The notes beneath the pieces are model-generated. The model was given only the letters and a program-made list of their open reading frames with translations. It searched no databases and had not been told where the DNA came from. From an uncultured Ruminococcus sp. (GTDB taxonomy: Bacteria; Bacillota; Clostridia; Oscillospirales; Acutalibacteraceae): a stretch of DNA of 64,000 nucleotides. The stretch lies in contig CACZYC010000006.1 of NCBI GenBank assembly GCA_902785365.1, positions 1 through 64,000 on the forward strand. The letters run 5' to 3'. Of this stretch, positions 7,989 through 16,524 are shown one piece after another; positions within the stretch are counted from its first letter, which is position 1, and the number at the start of each line of letters is the position of its first letter. The position numbers and the translations under genes were made by a program.

Positions 7989-8107
7989 TGCATTCACCTC
8001 GAAGTTTTTTCAAAAAAATTATATCAAGAGTATACCTTAATGTCAATTTCTTAAATTGTCTTATGTTATAGCGAGCAGGGAATTTGTACGGCAAATTCCG
8101 GAATACA

Positions 8108-8155
8108 GACCGAAAAAGAAAGAGTGTCCATAACTTAATTCCGTTATGAACACTC
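8108..8155 (-). terminator. Terminator of tRNA-Pro
   Basis: Stem GAGTGT/ACACTC with inner stem ATAAC/GTTAT. Read on the minus strand it is followed by TTTCTTTTTC. Confidence 0.75.
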
Positions 8156-8159
8156 ATAC

Positions 8160-8236
8160 TGGTCGAGGTGACAGGACTTGAACCTGCGGCATCTTGGTCC
8201 CAAACCAAGCACTCTACCAAACTGAGTTACACCTCG
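8160..8236 (-). tRNA. tRNA-Pro (TGG)
   Basis: A full 77-nt cloverleaf with encoded CCA. The acceptor is CGAGGTG/CACCTCG, the anticodon loop is TTTGGGA and the anticodon is TGG. Its 5' half (39 nt) is duplicated at 8389-8427, and the good promoter lies upstream of that duplicate rather than next to the intact gene. Confidence 0.93.
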
Positions 8237-8388
8237 GAGTTATTAAATTGTGGTCGCCGTTGTGGTCAGCTATGTGGTCAAGGCTGATTTTTGACCGGTT
8301 TTTCCGGGAAGCTAAATATCCCGAAAGCAAGGTAAAATGCGCGGTTCGGGGATTTTAAAAATCTTACCGAACCCAAAGCCGTACACGC
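8237..8388. other. 152-bp insert between tRNA-Pro and its half copy, with 12-bp-spaced repeats
   Basis: GTGGTC begins at 8250, 8262 and 8274, a 12-bp period like the arm-type sites of tyrosine integrases. A palindrome (GGTTCGG/CCGAACC) lies near 8345-8375. No open frame is convincing. It is read here as the residue left when an integrated element was lost. Confidence 0.5.
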
Positions 8389-8427
8389 TCCCAAACCAAG
8401 CACTCTACCAAACTGAGTTACACCTCG
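8389..8427 (-). repeat. Duplicated 5' half of tRNA-Pro (attachment-site-like)
   Basis: 39 bp identical to 8198-8236, from the tRNA 5' end to the end of the anticodon loop, in the same orientation. Such duplications mark tRNA-targeted integration. Confidence 0.8.
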
Positions 8428-8449
8428 TATTGAATTTTTCAGCCTAATA

Positions 8450-8478
8450 ATTATATAGCAAGCGTTTGTAAAAGTCAA
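8450..8478 (-). promoter_or_regulatory. Original tRNA-Pro promoter
   Basis: On the minus strand TTGACT (8478-8473) and a perfect TATAAT (8455-8450) are separated by 17 bp. It now points into the truncated tRNA half and then the intact tRNA about 190 bp further on. Confidence 0.8.
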
Positions 8479-8538
8479 GGGAATAACAGGGCGGTTGACA
8501 ACAAAATGGCTTTGTAGTAAATTATTATCGGTGATTAT

Positions 8539-9300
8539 ATGAAATACTACAAAAGGCTGCCGCTTCAGCATATGAGCAACTGCCGCGACCTCGGCGGTTA
8601 TCCGAGCAAATTCGGCTCGGTTACCAACTTCGGTGTGTTCCTGCGCAGCGAGGCTCCTGTGAATCTGGACGCGTATGAAATTGACTTTTTGAAGAGCTAC
8701 GGTGTCACAAAGTCGCTTGATTTTCGCGGTGACGCGGACCTCTCTTTATTTCCGAGCAGTCTTGATACGGACGGAATTGAATACATACGCCTGCCGATGT
8801 TCGGGCGAGCGGACGCTATGGGTTTTGACGACAATGCCGATGACCCCTCCGTCAATTTTACCGGATGGGGCAAAAGCTATATTCAGTGGATTGAGTGCTT
8901 CAAAGGATGGGTGCGCGATGTTTTCAAGGAACTCGCCTCCACCGAGGGTATTTGTCACTTTAACTGCAACGCGGGCAAGGACAGAACAGGGATAGTTTCA
9001 GCCTTTGTGCTCGCTCTGAGCGGTGTTGAAATCAGCGATATCGCCTTTGACTACTGTATAAGCCGCGCTATGCTCAAGCCGCGCTTCGCCGAGCTCAGTC
9101 ACCAATGGGGCGATTACCTGAAAGACGACAGGGGAAGACTTATAAGCAACCACCCGTTTTTATACACACCGCGCGACGCGATGTATCAGCTTTTCAAGTA
9201 CATTAACTCAAAGTACGTAAATGTTGAAAACTACCTCTATTCCTGCGGTGTAAGCGAGAAGGAAGCTTATATAATCCGAAACAAAATGCTTAACAGATAA
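8539..9300 (+). CDS. Tyrosine-protein phosphatase (Y_phosphatase3 family)
   Basis: A cysteine phosphatase of 253 residues. The N-terminus has NCRDLGGY (residues 14-21), the family signature. The P-loop is CNAGKDRTG at about residues 147-155, fitting C-x5-R with the catalytic Cys and Arg. SKSLDFRGDADL-type residues near 55-65 are consistent with the family's general-acid region. No signal peptide, so it should be cytosolic; targets may be phosphotyrosine or phosphoinositide-like. GGTGATTAT precedes the ATG. It is a single gene, convergent with the ABC transporter and separated from it by a terminator. Confidence 0.85.
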   Translation: MKYYKRLPLQHMSNCRDLGGYPSKFGSVTNFGVFLRSEAPVNLDAYEIDFLKSYGVTKSLDFRGDADLSLFPSSLDTDGIEYIRLPMFGRADAMGFDDNADDPSVNFTGWGKSYIQWIECFKGWVRDVFKELASTEGICHFNCNAGKDRTGIVSAFVLALSGVEISDIAFDYCISRAMLKPRFAELSHQWGDYLKDDRGRLISNHPFLYTPRDAMYQLFKYINSKYVNVENYLYSCGVSEKEAYIIRNKMLNR

Positions 9301-9306
9301 GAAGAA

Positions 9307-9339
9307 AGGACAGCTCAGTTCGGGCTGTCCTGTGTTTTT
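9307..9339. terminator. Terminator between phosphatase and ABC operon
   Basis: 8-bp stem AGGACAGC/GCTGTCCT, then GTGTTTTTA. The ATPase stop on the opposite strand lies at its edge. Confidence 0.7.
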
Positions 9340-10081
9340 ATAATACTTTCGAGAGGAAGTCCCTGAGTCTGGGACTCTGCGGATTATCAAAAAACTCGTC
9401 GGGTTTATTCTGTTCTACAATAACACCCTCGTCAATGAAGATGACCTGCGTGCCCACCTCGCGGGCGAAGCCCATCTCATGAGTAACTACAGCCATAGTC
9501 ATTCCGTTTCGAGCAAGTTTTTTCATAACGTCCAGTACCTCGCCGACCATCTCAGGGTCGAGAGCGGATGTAGGCTCGTCAAACAGGAGCATATCGGGAT
9601 TCATACACAATGCTCTGACGATAGCTACACGCTGTTTCTGTCCGCCCGACAGCTGTGAGGGATAGGCGTCGTATCGGTCTGAGAGGCCTACCTGCTCAAG
9701 CAGCGCCATGGCGTTTTCTTCAGCTTCTTTTCTGCTCTTTTTCAAAAGCCTTATAGGACCGATTACCATATTCTGAAGAACGGTCATATGAGGGAAGAGA
9801 TTAAACTGCTGGAAAACCATTCCCATCTTCTGACGGTGCAGGTTTATGTCAACCTGCGGGTCGGTGATGTCCGTCCCCTCAAAGAGGATTTTACCGCCCG
9901 TGGGTTCCTCGAGAAGGTTAAGACAGCGCAAAAACGTACTCTTACCCGAGCCGGACGCTCCGATAATAACGATTACATCTCCCTTGTCTATTTCAAGGTC
10001 AATGCCTTTTAGAACTTCGAGGTTATCGAATTTTTTCTCGAGGCCTTCAACCTTAATTAGAACTTCTTTATCAGTGGTCAC
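9338..10081 (-). CDS. glnQ: Polar amino-acid ABC transporter ATP-binding protein
   Basis: The ATPase that drives import, 247 residues, the usual length for GlnQ/HisP. Walker A is GASGSGKST near residue 38, the Q-loop [11 protein letters not shown] is near 88, the signature LSGGQKQR is near 143 and Walker B with D-loop is [11 protein letters not shown] near 164. The switch His is in VVTHEMGF near 200. Its start overlaps the permease gene by 11 bp, so the two are translationally coupled. The substrate is likely glutamine, cystine or a related polar amino acid; the sequence does not settle which. Confidence 0.88.
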   Translation of the reverse strand: MTTDKEVLIKVEGLEKKFDNLEVLKGIDLEIDKGDVIVIIGASGSGKSTFLRCLNLLEEPTGGKILFEGTDITDPQVDINLHRQKMGMVFQQFNLFPHMTVLQNMVIGPIRLLKKSRKEAEENAMALLEQVGLSDRYDAYPSQLSGGQKQRVAIVRALCMNPDMLLFDEPTSALDPEMVGEVLDVMKKLARNGMTMAVVTHEMGFAREVGTQVIFIDEGVIVEQNKPDEFFDNPQSPRLRDFLSKVL

Positions 10082-10802
10082 TGTTGCGCAGCCTCCTTTC
10101 GAGCATCTTAAGCAGCCAGCTTAATATAATAACTAAAACAAGATAAATTACAGCTACCGAAACAAGAGGGAAGAACGCCTCGTATGTACGCGAGCGGATA
10201 AGGTTACCGACATAAGTAAGCTCGTGAGTAGCGGCGTATCCCGCGACAGATGTTTCCTTCAGAAGTACGATGAATTCGTTGCCCAGAGCGGGAAGAACAT
10301 TTTTCAGCGCCTGCGGTAAAATTATAAGCATCATTGTGCTTCTGTAATTGAAGCCGATGGAGCGGCTCGCCTCGAACTGTCCCTTGTCGATAGACATAAT
10401 GCCCGAACGTACAATCTCGGCAACATAAGCGCCTGAGTTGATACCGAACGACAAAATCGCCGCAAGGGTTCCGTTCTGCGCTTCGCCGAAAATAATGAAG
10501 TACATGATCATAACCTGAATCAGTACGGGAGTACCGCGGATAACGGTGATATAGATGTTGCAGATTACGTTGAGAACTTTCATGACAAAAACACCAAAGC
10601 CCTTTTTTTTCTTACCTTTGATGTTCATATCATAGCTGGAGCGTATAATCGCGACTATAAAACCGAGTGCCAGTCCCAGCGCGGTCGCGAGCAAAGCAAT
10701 CAGAAGCGTAAGACCCAAGCCCTCAAGTAATTGGAGCCATCTGTCCTCGTATATCAGGTTGTTGTAAAAGCTTTCGCCAAAATCTTTAAAAAACTGTTCC
10801 AT
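10071..10802 (-). CDS. Polar amino-acid ABC transporter permease
   Basis: 243 residues with about five membrane spans. The conserved EAA loop is [25 protein letters not shown], near residues 144-168 in pieces typical of the HisM/GlnP family (the family signature covers this loop). [10 protein letters not shown] near 89-98 is the other hallmark. It forms the membrane channel with the ATPase just downstream. One permease gene only, so it probably works as a homodimer. It has an unusually charged cytosolic stretch (GKKKKGFG) near residue 65. Confidence 0.85.
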   Translation of the reverse strand: MEQFFKDFGESFYNNLIYEDRWLQLLEGLGLTLLIALLATALGLALGFIVAIIRSSYDMNIKGKKKKGFGVFVMKVLNVICNIYITVIRGTPVLIQVMIMYFIIFGEAQNGTLAAILSFGINSGAYVAEIVRSGIMSIDKGQFEASRSIGFNYRSTMMLIILPQALKNVLPALGNEFIVLLKETSVAGYAATHELTYVGNLIRSRTYEAFFPLVSVAVIYLVLVIILSWLLKMLERRLRNSDH

Positions 10803-10822
10803 AAAAATCCTTTGTCAAAAAA

Positions 10823-10850
10823 TTTGCAACCGCCGTTTGACGGTTGCAAA
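10823..10850 (-). promoter_or_regulatory. Intercistronic hairpin after the binding-protein gene
   Basis: 10-bp stem TTTGCAACCG/CGGTTGCAAA without a full T tract on the minus strand. Such hairpins commonly keep binding-protein mRNA in excess over the permease message. Confidence 0.6.
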
Positions 10851-10868
10851 TGTATAAAAGCATTCAGA

Positions 10869-11630
10869 TTAGTCGCCTATATACTTGTCAACAATCTTTT
10901 TGATAGTGCCGTCTTCCTTGAGCTCCTTGAGAGCTTTGTTGATTTTAGCTGTGAGGTCGCTGCCCTTTTTAAGACAGATAGCGTAGTCCTCTTTCTCGAA
11001 AGGCTCATCAAGAATCTTGATGCCGTCGTTCTGCTCAACAAAAGCCTTAGCGGGCTCGTTGTCGATTACAACCGCGTCAACCTTGCCCTTTGTAAGAGCA
11101 AGTACAGCGTCAGCGCCCTTGCTGAAACGCTCAACGGAAGCGCCCTTGATATCGGAAACATAGATGTCGCCTGTTGTGCCGAGCTGAACGCCTACGGAAG
11201 CCTTGGCGAGGTCGTCACCGTTGTTTACTTTGTTGCCTTCCTCGGGAACGATAATAACCTGAGTAGCTGTTGTGTAAGAATCAGTGAAGTCAACGGCTTT
11301 CTTTCTTTCGTCCGTAACTGTCATACCCGCCATACCGAAGTCAGCTTTGCCTGATGATACAGCTGTGATAATGGAATCAAATTCCATATCGTCAATAACG
11401 AGTTTGCAGCCGAGCTTTTTGCAGATAGCGTCAGCGATTTCAGCGTCGATGCCTACAACCTTTTTGCCTTCATAATATTCATAGGGCTCAAAGAAAGCGT
11501 TTGTAGCCATATGAAGCTCAGTCTTGGTGTCGCCGGAGCCTGTGTCGCTGTTACCTCCGCAGGAAGCGAGTACGAGCGCTGATGAAGCAGCGAGTACTGC
11601 TACGAGTAAAAGCGCGATAATCTTTTTCAT
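10869..11630 (-). CDS. Extracellular amino-acid binding lipoprotein
   Basis: The solute receptor of the transporter, 253 residues. The N-terminus is a lipoprotein signal with lipobox LASC, so Cys24 would be lipidated. The SBP_bac_3 fold follows: HMATNAFFEPYEYYEGKKV (ligand pocket start), GIDAEIADAICKKLG, then DFGMAGMTVTDERKKAVDFT, the family signature near residues 95-115. The gene comes first in the operon, with AAGAGGTAA before the ATG. Confidence 0.88.
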   Translation of the reverse strand: MKKIIALLLVAVLAASSALVLASCGGNSDTGSGDTKTELHMATNAFFEPYEYYEGKKVVGIDAEIADAICKKLGCKLVIDDMEFDSIITAVSSGKADFGMAGMTVTDERKKAVDFTDSYTTATQVIIVPEEGNKVNNGDDLAKASVGVQLGTTGDIYVSDIKGASVERFSKGADAVLALTKGKVDAVVIDNEPAKAFVEQNDGIKILDEPFEKEDYAICLKKGSDLTAKINKALKELKEDGTIKKIVDKYIGD

Positions 11631-11678
11631 AGTAATTTACCTCTTTCTTGTAAATATATGTTTTTACTGACAAAGAAT

Positions 11679-11707
11679 AATGTAATATATTCTGAGTGAA
11701 AATGCAA
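11679..11707 (-). promoter_or_regulatory. Candidate promoter of the ABC transporter operon
   Basis: Minus strand TTGCAT (11707-11702) and TACATT (11684-11679), 17 bp apart, about 50 bp before the binding-protein start. The -10 box is imperfect. Confidence 0.45.
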
Positions 11708-11822
11708 TAGATATTTCAAAAAATAATGCCTTAATTTCCATTTTTGTGCAACTTTTTGCGTTTTAGGCGAATATTTATACACCCGCTGAATAAAACTATG
11801 CGCAATTCGAGTAAAATTTGTA

Positions 11823-11851
11823 TTGTTATTTTCGTAACAAGGTGGTATAAT
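11823..11851 (+). promoter_or_regulatory. Promoter of the CobW-type gene
   Basis: TTGTTA at 11823-11828 and a perfect TATAAT at 11846-11851 with a 17-bp spacer. No clear Zur- or Fur-like palindrome is seen overlapping it. Confidence 0.75.
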
Positions 11852-11882
11852 AACGGATATCAAACAAAAAGGAATGATTTAT

Positions 11883-13151
11883 ATGAGAAAAATTATGCCT
11901 ATCACGCTGCTTACGGGTTATCTCGGAGCGGGCAAAACCACCTTATTAAACCATGTTCTCAACAATCAGCAAGGTTACAAGGTAGCTGTTATCGTCAACG
12001 ATATCGGCGAGGTTAATATAGACGCTGAGCTTATTCAGAAGGGCGGTATAGTAGCAGAGAAAGACGAGAACCTTGTTCCTCTCCAGAATGGCTGTATCTG
12101 CTGTACATTAAAAACCGACTTGATAAAGCAGATTTGCGATTTGGTCAAAGCTAATAAATTTGACTATATTTTAATCGAGGCTTCGGGCATTTGCGAGCCT
12201 ATTCCGATTGCTCAGACAATTTCCTATCTTGACGGATCAGCCAATCAGCCGGGAATTCCAAAGATTTGCCGACTGGACAACATCGTTTCAGTTGTGGACG
12301 CTGCGCGCCTTTCTACCGAATTCGGCTGCGGCGGCACTCTGCTGTCAGAAAATATTGACGACGAGGATATCGAAAACCTTATTATTCAGCAGATAGAGTT
12401 CTGCAACACCATTATTATCAATAAGGTTGACTCCGTAACAGAGGAGGAACTGGTCAAGGTCAAGAAGGTTATCAGAGCTCTCCAACCTGAGGCAAAGCTC
12501 ATTGAGACCAACTACTGCAAGGTGGATGTAGGTGAAATCCTCGATACAAACGCTTTTGACTTTGAAAGAGTTTGCAACTCACCCGCGTGGGTTCAGGAGC
12601 TTAACGCTGACTTGGACGATGACGACGATGATGAGCACGAGGAACACCATCACGACCACGATGACCATCATGACCACGATGAGCATGAGCATCATCATGA
12701 CCACGATGACCATGACGAACACGAGCACCACGGACACCATCACCATCACCACCATCACCACCACGGTGAGGGAGAGGTCGAGGAGTACGGCATAGGTACG
12801 TTTGTGTATTTCAGACGCCAGCCGTTTGAACGCGACAAGATTGACCGATGGTTCCAGAATTTCCCGAAAAACATCATCAGAGCAAAGGGAATATTCTGGT
12901 TTAAAGAGGACAAGGACTGGGCATATATGCTCGAGCAGGCAGGTAAGCAGGTTACCGCTTCCGACTATGCGGAGTGGATAGCGGCTGCGCCCGAAAAAAT
13001 CCAGAAGCAGGCTCTCGCCGAGGACCCCGAACTCAGAAAAGAATGGGACGAAAAATACGGCGACAGAATGAACAAACTCGTATTTATCGGACAGAACCTC
13101 GACAAGGAAAAGATAACCCGCGAACTTGACGCTTGTCTTACAGACCTTTGA
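11883..13151 (+). CDS. CobW/COG0523 GTPase metallochaperone with His/Asp-rich loop
   Basis: A G3E GTPase of 422 residues predicted to deliver a metal, zinc, cobalt or nickel, to a client enzyme. Walker A is GYLGAGKTT near residue 12, the family's CxCC metal motif is NGCICC near 66, and the NKVD guanine-specificity motif is near 178. An acidic/histidine-rich insert, about 50 residues of Asp, Glu and more than 25 His, lies near residues 244-295, followed by the CobW C-terminal domain. ATG 11883 was chosen because AAAGG lies 10 nt upstream; the in-frame ATG at 11874 has no spacing. It is monocistronic, with a terminator at 13253. The metal is not fixed by the sequence. Confidence 0.85.
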   Translation: MRKIMPITLLTGYLGAGKTTLLNHVLNNQQGYKVAVIVNDIGEVNIDAELIQKGGIVAEKDENLVPLQNGCICCTLKTDLIKQICDLVKANKFDYILIEASGICEPIPIAQTISYLDGSANQPGIPKICRLDNIVSVVDAARLSTEFGCGGTLLSENIDDEDIENLIIQQIEFCNTIIINKVDSVTEEELVKVKKVIRALQPEAKLIETNYCKVDVGEILDTNAFDFERVCNSPAWVQELNADLDDDDDDEHEEHHHDHDDHHDHDEHEHHHDHDDHDEHEHHGHHHHHHHHHHGEGEVEEYGIGTFVYFRRQPFERDKIDRWFQNFPKNIIRAKGIFWFKEDKDWAYMLEQAGKQVTASDYAEWIAAAPEKIQKQALAEDPELRKEWDEKYGDRMNKLVFIGQNLDKEKITRELDACLTDL

Positions 13152-13252
13152 TTTAGCGTTTGGTTATCAGTTGTCGGCAGACAGTAAATATCTCGAACAA
13201 AACAATTGCTGACTGAAAAGTTTAGTTTTCGAACTATCATATTATTCTATGA

Positions 13253-13290
13253 AAAAGCCCGAAGGTTATAAATTAACCTTTGGGCTAAAT
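13253..13290 (+). terminator. Terminator of the CobW-type gene
   Basis: Stem AGCCC-GAAGGTTA paired with TAACCTT-T-GGGCT; the T tract is weak, but an A tract precedes it on the other strand. The rest of 13152-13445 holds no gene. It has an imperfect GC-rich inverted repeat (GCGCAGCGG near 13325 and CCGCTGAGCGC near 13373). Confidence 0.6.
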
Positions 13291-13445
13291 AGTGTTTGGC
13301 AATATTAATAAAATCAGGGCAGAGCGCAGCGGAAGATGAAAGGCTTTTCCCCGACAAAAACTGACTGATGACCGCTGAGCGCTGTCCGCTGATAATGTTT
13401 TTCGGCAAATTAAATAAAAACGAGGCATAAATTTTGTAAAAGAGG

Positions 13446-13474
13446 TTGATTTTTTTGTTAGATTTGTGTAAAAT
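13446..13474 (+). promoter_or_regulatory. Promoter of the PucR-type regulator
   Basis: TTGATT at 13446-13451 and TAAAAT at 13469-13474 with a 17-bp spacer, about 75 bp before the ATG. Confidence 0.6.
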
Positions 13475-13550
13475 GGTATTTGATATAGAATGTACTATGT
13501 GAATTTTACGTGTAAAGCTAATAGTTAATTAGTAAAGCGAGGATTAAACT

Positions 13551-14636
13551 ATGTCTAACAGATTATTTCAGGGAATAATTCATCAGATGAAAGACGCGGT
13601 TGACAGAACAATCGGCGTTATTGACGAAACCTCAATTGTAATCGCGTGTTCTGATTTAGGCAAAATTGGCGAGGTTGATGAGAGTGTAAACAGCGAGACT
13701 CTGATTTCGGGCTCTCCGTTCATCTCTAACGGCACGTCATATAAAGCGTTTGGTTCGGCAAACCGTTCCGAATACGCTGTTTTTGTTTCGGGAACAGACG
13801 ATTACGCGCAGAAGTGCGCTCAGCTACTCGCGGTTTCACTGACCAACATCAAGCAGTATTATGACGAAAAGTACGACCGTTCCAACTTCATCAAAAATGT
13901 TATTATGGACAATATTCTGCCCGGAGATATCTATCTCAAGGCGAGAGAGCTCCATTTCAATTCCGACGTTATGCGTGTATGCCTGCTTATCAGGATTACC
14001 TCCAAGACCGAGGTTTCCGCGCTCGACGTTATTCAGAATTTGTTCCCCGATAAATCCAAAGACTTTGTTATTAATATTAACGAAACAGAAATCACTCTGG
14101 TTAAAGAAATTTCCGAGTCGACCGACAGCAGAGACCTTGAGAACCTCGCGAGCTCTATTGCCGACACACTCTCGTCAGAGTTCTATACTCACAGTGTTAT
14201 CGGTATAGGTACAGCTGTTACGGGCATAAAGGATCTTGCCCGTTCGTTCAAGGAAGCTCAGGTAGCTTTAGAGGTCGGCAAAGTATTCGACACCGAGCGC
14301 AACATTATCAGCTATGATAACCTCGGTATAGCCCGTCTTATTTATCAGCTTCCCACAACCCTCTGCGATATGTTCCTCAAGGAAGTTTTCAAGCGCGGCT
14401 CCATCGAAACTCTCGACCAGGAAACTCTCTTTACAATTCAGAAGTTCTTTGAGAACAACCTTAATGTTTCCGAGACATCACGTAAACTGTTCGTACACCG
14501 CAACACACTCGTTTACCGTCTTGAAAAGATTAAGAAGCTCACAGGTCTTGACCTGAGAGAATTTGAGGACGCTATTGTCTTTAAGGTAGCCTTGATGGTT
14601 AAAAAGTATTTAACCGCCAATCCTACTAAGTATTAA
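13551..14636 (+). CDS. PucR/CdaR-type transcriptional regulator
   Basis: 361 residues. The N-terminal 110 residues look like a small sensor domain. The middle (about 180-300) has the GGDEF-like fold seen in CdaR regulators (IGIGTAVTGIKDLARSFKEAQVALEVG). The C-terminus (about 305-355) is the PucR-type helix-turn-helix: NLNVSETSRKLFVHRNTLVYRLEKIKKLTG is the conserved region. No membrane span, so it is cytosolic. It sits directly upstream of ftsEX with a hairpin at 14645-14667 between them and may control that operon, but CdaR regulators usually sense carboxylates or nucleosides. The target is unknown. Confidence 0.8.
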   Translation: MSNRLFQGIIHQMKDAVDRTIGVIDETSIVIACSDLGKIGEVDESVNSETLISGSPFISNGTSYKAFGSANRSEYAVFVSGTDDYAQKCAQLLAVSLTNIKQYYDEKYDRSNFIKNVIMDNILPGDIYLKARELHFNSDVMRVCLLIRITSKTEVSALDVIQNLFPDKSKDFVININETEITLVKEISESTDSRDLENLASSIADTLSSEFYTHSVIGIGTAVTGIKDLARSFKEAQVALEVGKVFDTERNIISYDNLGIARLIYQLPTTLCDMFLKEVFKRGSIETLDQETLFTIQKFFENNLNVSETSRKLFVHRNTLVYRLEKIKKLTGLDLREFEDAIVFKVALMVKKYLTANPTKY

Positions 14637-14691
14637 TACGTTTTTTGCCCGCTGTTATTGCGGGCAATAACAATTTGTTTTGGGTGAAATT

Positions 14692-15447
14692 ATGGATAAA
14701 ATTATTGAATTCAGAAACGTGTCCAAAACCTACGACAGCGGCACCCACGCGTTGAACAACGCGAGCCTTGAAATAGAAAAAGGTGAATTTGTATTTATTG
14801 TGGGCGCTTCGGGAGCGGGTAAAAGTACGTTTTTGAAGCTTATTATGCACGAGGAAACTCCCTCGCGCGGTACTATTATGGTTAATGGTATCAATGTTAC
14901 AAAGCTCAGGAGGGGCAAAGTGCCTTACCTGCGCCGTAATATGGGAATAGTATTCCAGGATTTCCGTCTTATCGACAAAATGACGGTTTACGATAATGTT
15001 GCTTTCGCTATGAGAGCTATCGGGTCGCGTCCCTCGGCGGTTAAAAAGCGCGTTCCCTATATTCTCGAGCTTGTAGGGCTCAAGAACAAGGCAAACCGCC
15101 GCCCCAGCGAACTGTCGGGCGGTGAGCAGCAGCGCGTAAGCTTAGCCCGTGCTCTTGTGAACAACCCTGCAATTATTATCGCTGATGAGCCTACGGGTAA
15201 TATCGACCCTGAGATGAGCTTCGAGATTATCGAGCTGCTCTCCGAAATTAACGCTCAGGGAACTACGATTCTGGTAGTTACTCACGAGCACGATTTGGTG
15301 CGCCATTTTAACAAGCGCGTTATAGAAATCGAAAAGGGCAGAGTTATCAGCGACACCAAGGAGGACGTTGAGGAAATGGACCTCAACTTTTCCACTCAGG
15401 AGCTCCGCTTCGAAAGTGACAGCCCCTCGTTAAAGGAGGGTGAATAA
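14692..15447 (+). CDS. ftsE: Cell-division ABC ATPase FtsE
   Basis: 251 residues. It pairs with FtsX to gate peptidoglycan hydrolases during division. Walker A is GASGAGKST near residue 37, the signature LSGGEQQR is near 138 and Walker B IIIADEPTGN is near 161. FQDFRLIDKMTVYDN near 89 is diagnostic of FtsE. ATG 14692 has GGGTGA 5 nt upstream; a TTG at 14680 is less likely. Its stop TAA overlaps the ftsX ATG by one base. A conserved-looking acidic tail of about 30 residues follows the ATPase core. Confidence 0.93.
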   Translation: MDKIIEFRNVSKTYDSGTHALNNASLEIEKGEFVFIVGASGAGKSTFLKLIMHEETPSRGTIMVNGINVTKLRRGKVPYLRRNMGIVFQDFRLIDKMTVYDNVAFAMRAIGSRPSAVKKRVPYILELVGLKNKANRRPSELSGGEQQRVSLARALVNNPAIIIADEPTGNIDPEMSFEIIELLSEINAQGTTILVVTHEHDLVRHFNKRVIEIEKGRVISDTKEDVEEMDLNFSTQELRFESDSPSLKEGE

Positions 15448-16343
15448 TGCGTGGTTTAGGTTACCTCATTAAAGAGGGATTAAAAAATATATGGAACAAC
15501 CGTATTATGAGTATCGCGTCCATATGCGTGCTTGTATCCTGCCTTGTACTCACAGGCTCCGCGGTTCTTTTTACATTGAATGTGGACAAGGTTGTAAAGT
15601 CCGTAGAGGGCAGCAACGAGACTACGTTCTACCTCGCTGACAATCTCTCGAGAGTTGAGTCAGTTTATATAGGACGTGACATCAGGAAGATTAAGAACGT
15701 TAAGGAAGCCGAGTACTGCTCAAAGGACAAGGCAATTGAGCGTTATAAAAAAATGCTCGGCGAGGAAATTTTTGAGCGTATGAACGAGGACAATCCTTTG
15801 CCCGACGCTTATATCGTCAAAATGAAGGATATCAAAAAATATAAAGAAACAGTTAAGGAAATTATGGCAATCAAAGGCGTCAGCCAGGTAGCCAGCCGTC
15901 AGGAGACGGCTGACAGGCTTGCCAAGATTGACGGTCTTGTCAAGACACTCAGTTTCTGGATTGTTTTGGCACTGATGATTATTTCACTGTTCATCATTTC
16001 AAATACAATCAGGGCGACTATGCACAACAGGCGTTTCGAAATCAGTATTATGAAATCTGTCGGCGCCACGAACCACTTTGTGCGTGTGCCGTTCGTAGTT
16101 GAGGGTATGGCAATCGGACTAATCGCCGCGGTTATATCCACCTGCGGAATGATATTCCTGTATGACGGAATAATGAACATAGTGACAAGCGTAATTCCGT
16201 TTACGGCTATTCCGTTGTCAGAGGTGTTCCTCTATATGGCAGGCGCGTTTGTGGTTGCGGGCGTGCTCATAGGTATGGTATCGGGTATCATCTCGATCAG
16301 AAAGTACCTCAGAAAGGAAGGAAACGAGATATTAGGTTGGTAG
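15447..16343 (+). CDS. ftsX: Cell-division membrane protein FtsX
   Basis: 298 residues with four membrane spans, one near 20-45 and three in the C-terminal half, and a large extracellular loop (about 50-165) where the hydrolase partner would dock. The FtsX signature FEISIMKSVGATNHFVRVPF lies near residues 194-213. It is translationally coupled to ftsE. The extracytoplasmic coiled-coil hydrolase two features downstream is its probable client, as with FtsEX and PcsB. A set of GC-rich imperfect hairpins fills the 180 bp after the stop. Confidence 0.92.
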   Translation: MRGLGYLIKEGLKNIWNNRIMSIASICVLVSCLVLTGSAVLFTLNVDKVVKSVEGSNETTFYLADNLSRVESVYIGRDIRKIKNVKEAEYCSKDKAIERYKKMLGEEIFERMNEDNPLPDAYIVKMKDIKKYKETVKEIMAIKGVSQVASRQETADRLAKIDGLVKTLSFWIVLALMIISLFIISNTIRATMHNRRFEISIMKSVGATNHFVRVPFVVEGMAIGLIAAVISTCGMIFLYDGIMNIVTSVIPFTAIPLSEVFLYMAGAFVVAGVLIGMVSGIISIRKYLRKEGNEILGW

Positions 16344-16524
16344 CGTTGCGACCGCCGCCTGTGGCGGATGAAGGGAGCAAAAGCGCTGTGCAAAATAAGG
16401 AGTTGAAGGACCGCGCTCCAAGCGGTCCGAGCAACGACTATATTTTGTACGGGACAGCGGCGACCGCTACCGAATTATATGAAAAAGAGACGAAATAGTT
16501 ACGAACTAAAAAGAAGGTATTTAT

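Noticed and set aside
8278-8571. 97-codon minus-strand frame across the tRNA-Pro half copy
   Set aside because: It runs through a tRNA fragment, its promoter and the start of the phosphatase gene; the product has no family resemblance.
12579-12764. Open frame on the minus strand made almost only of Val and Met
   Set aside because: It is the antisense reading of the His/Asp-codon run in the CobW-type gene and has no ribosome site.
14645-14667. Full terminator between the PucR-type gene and ftsE
   Set aside because: The stem TTGCCCGC/GCGGGCAA is good but no T tract follows on either strand, so it is not listed as a terminator.
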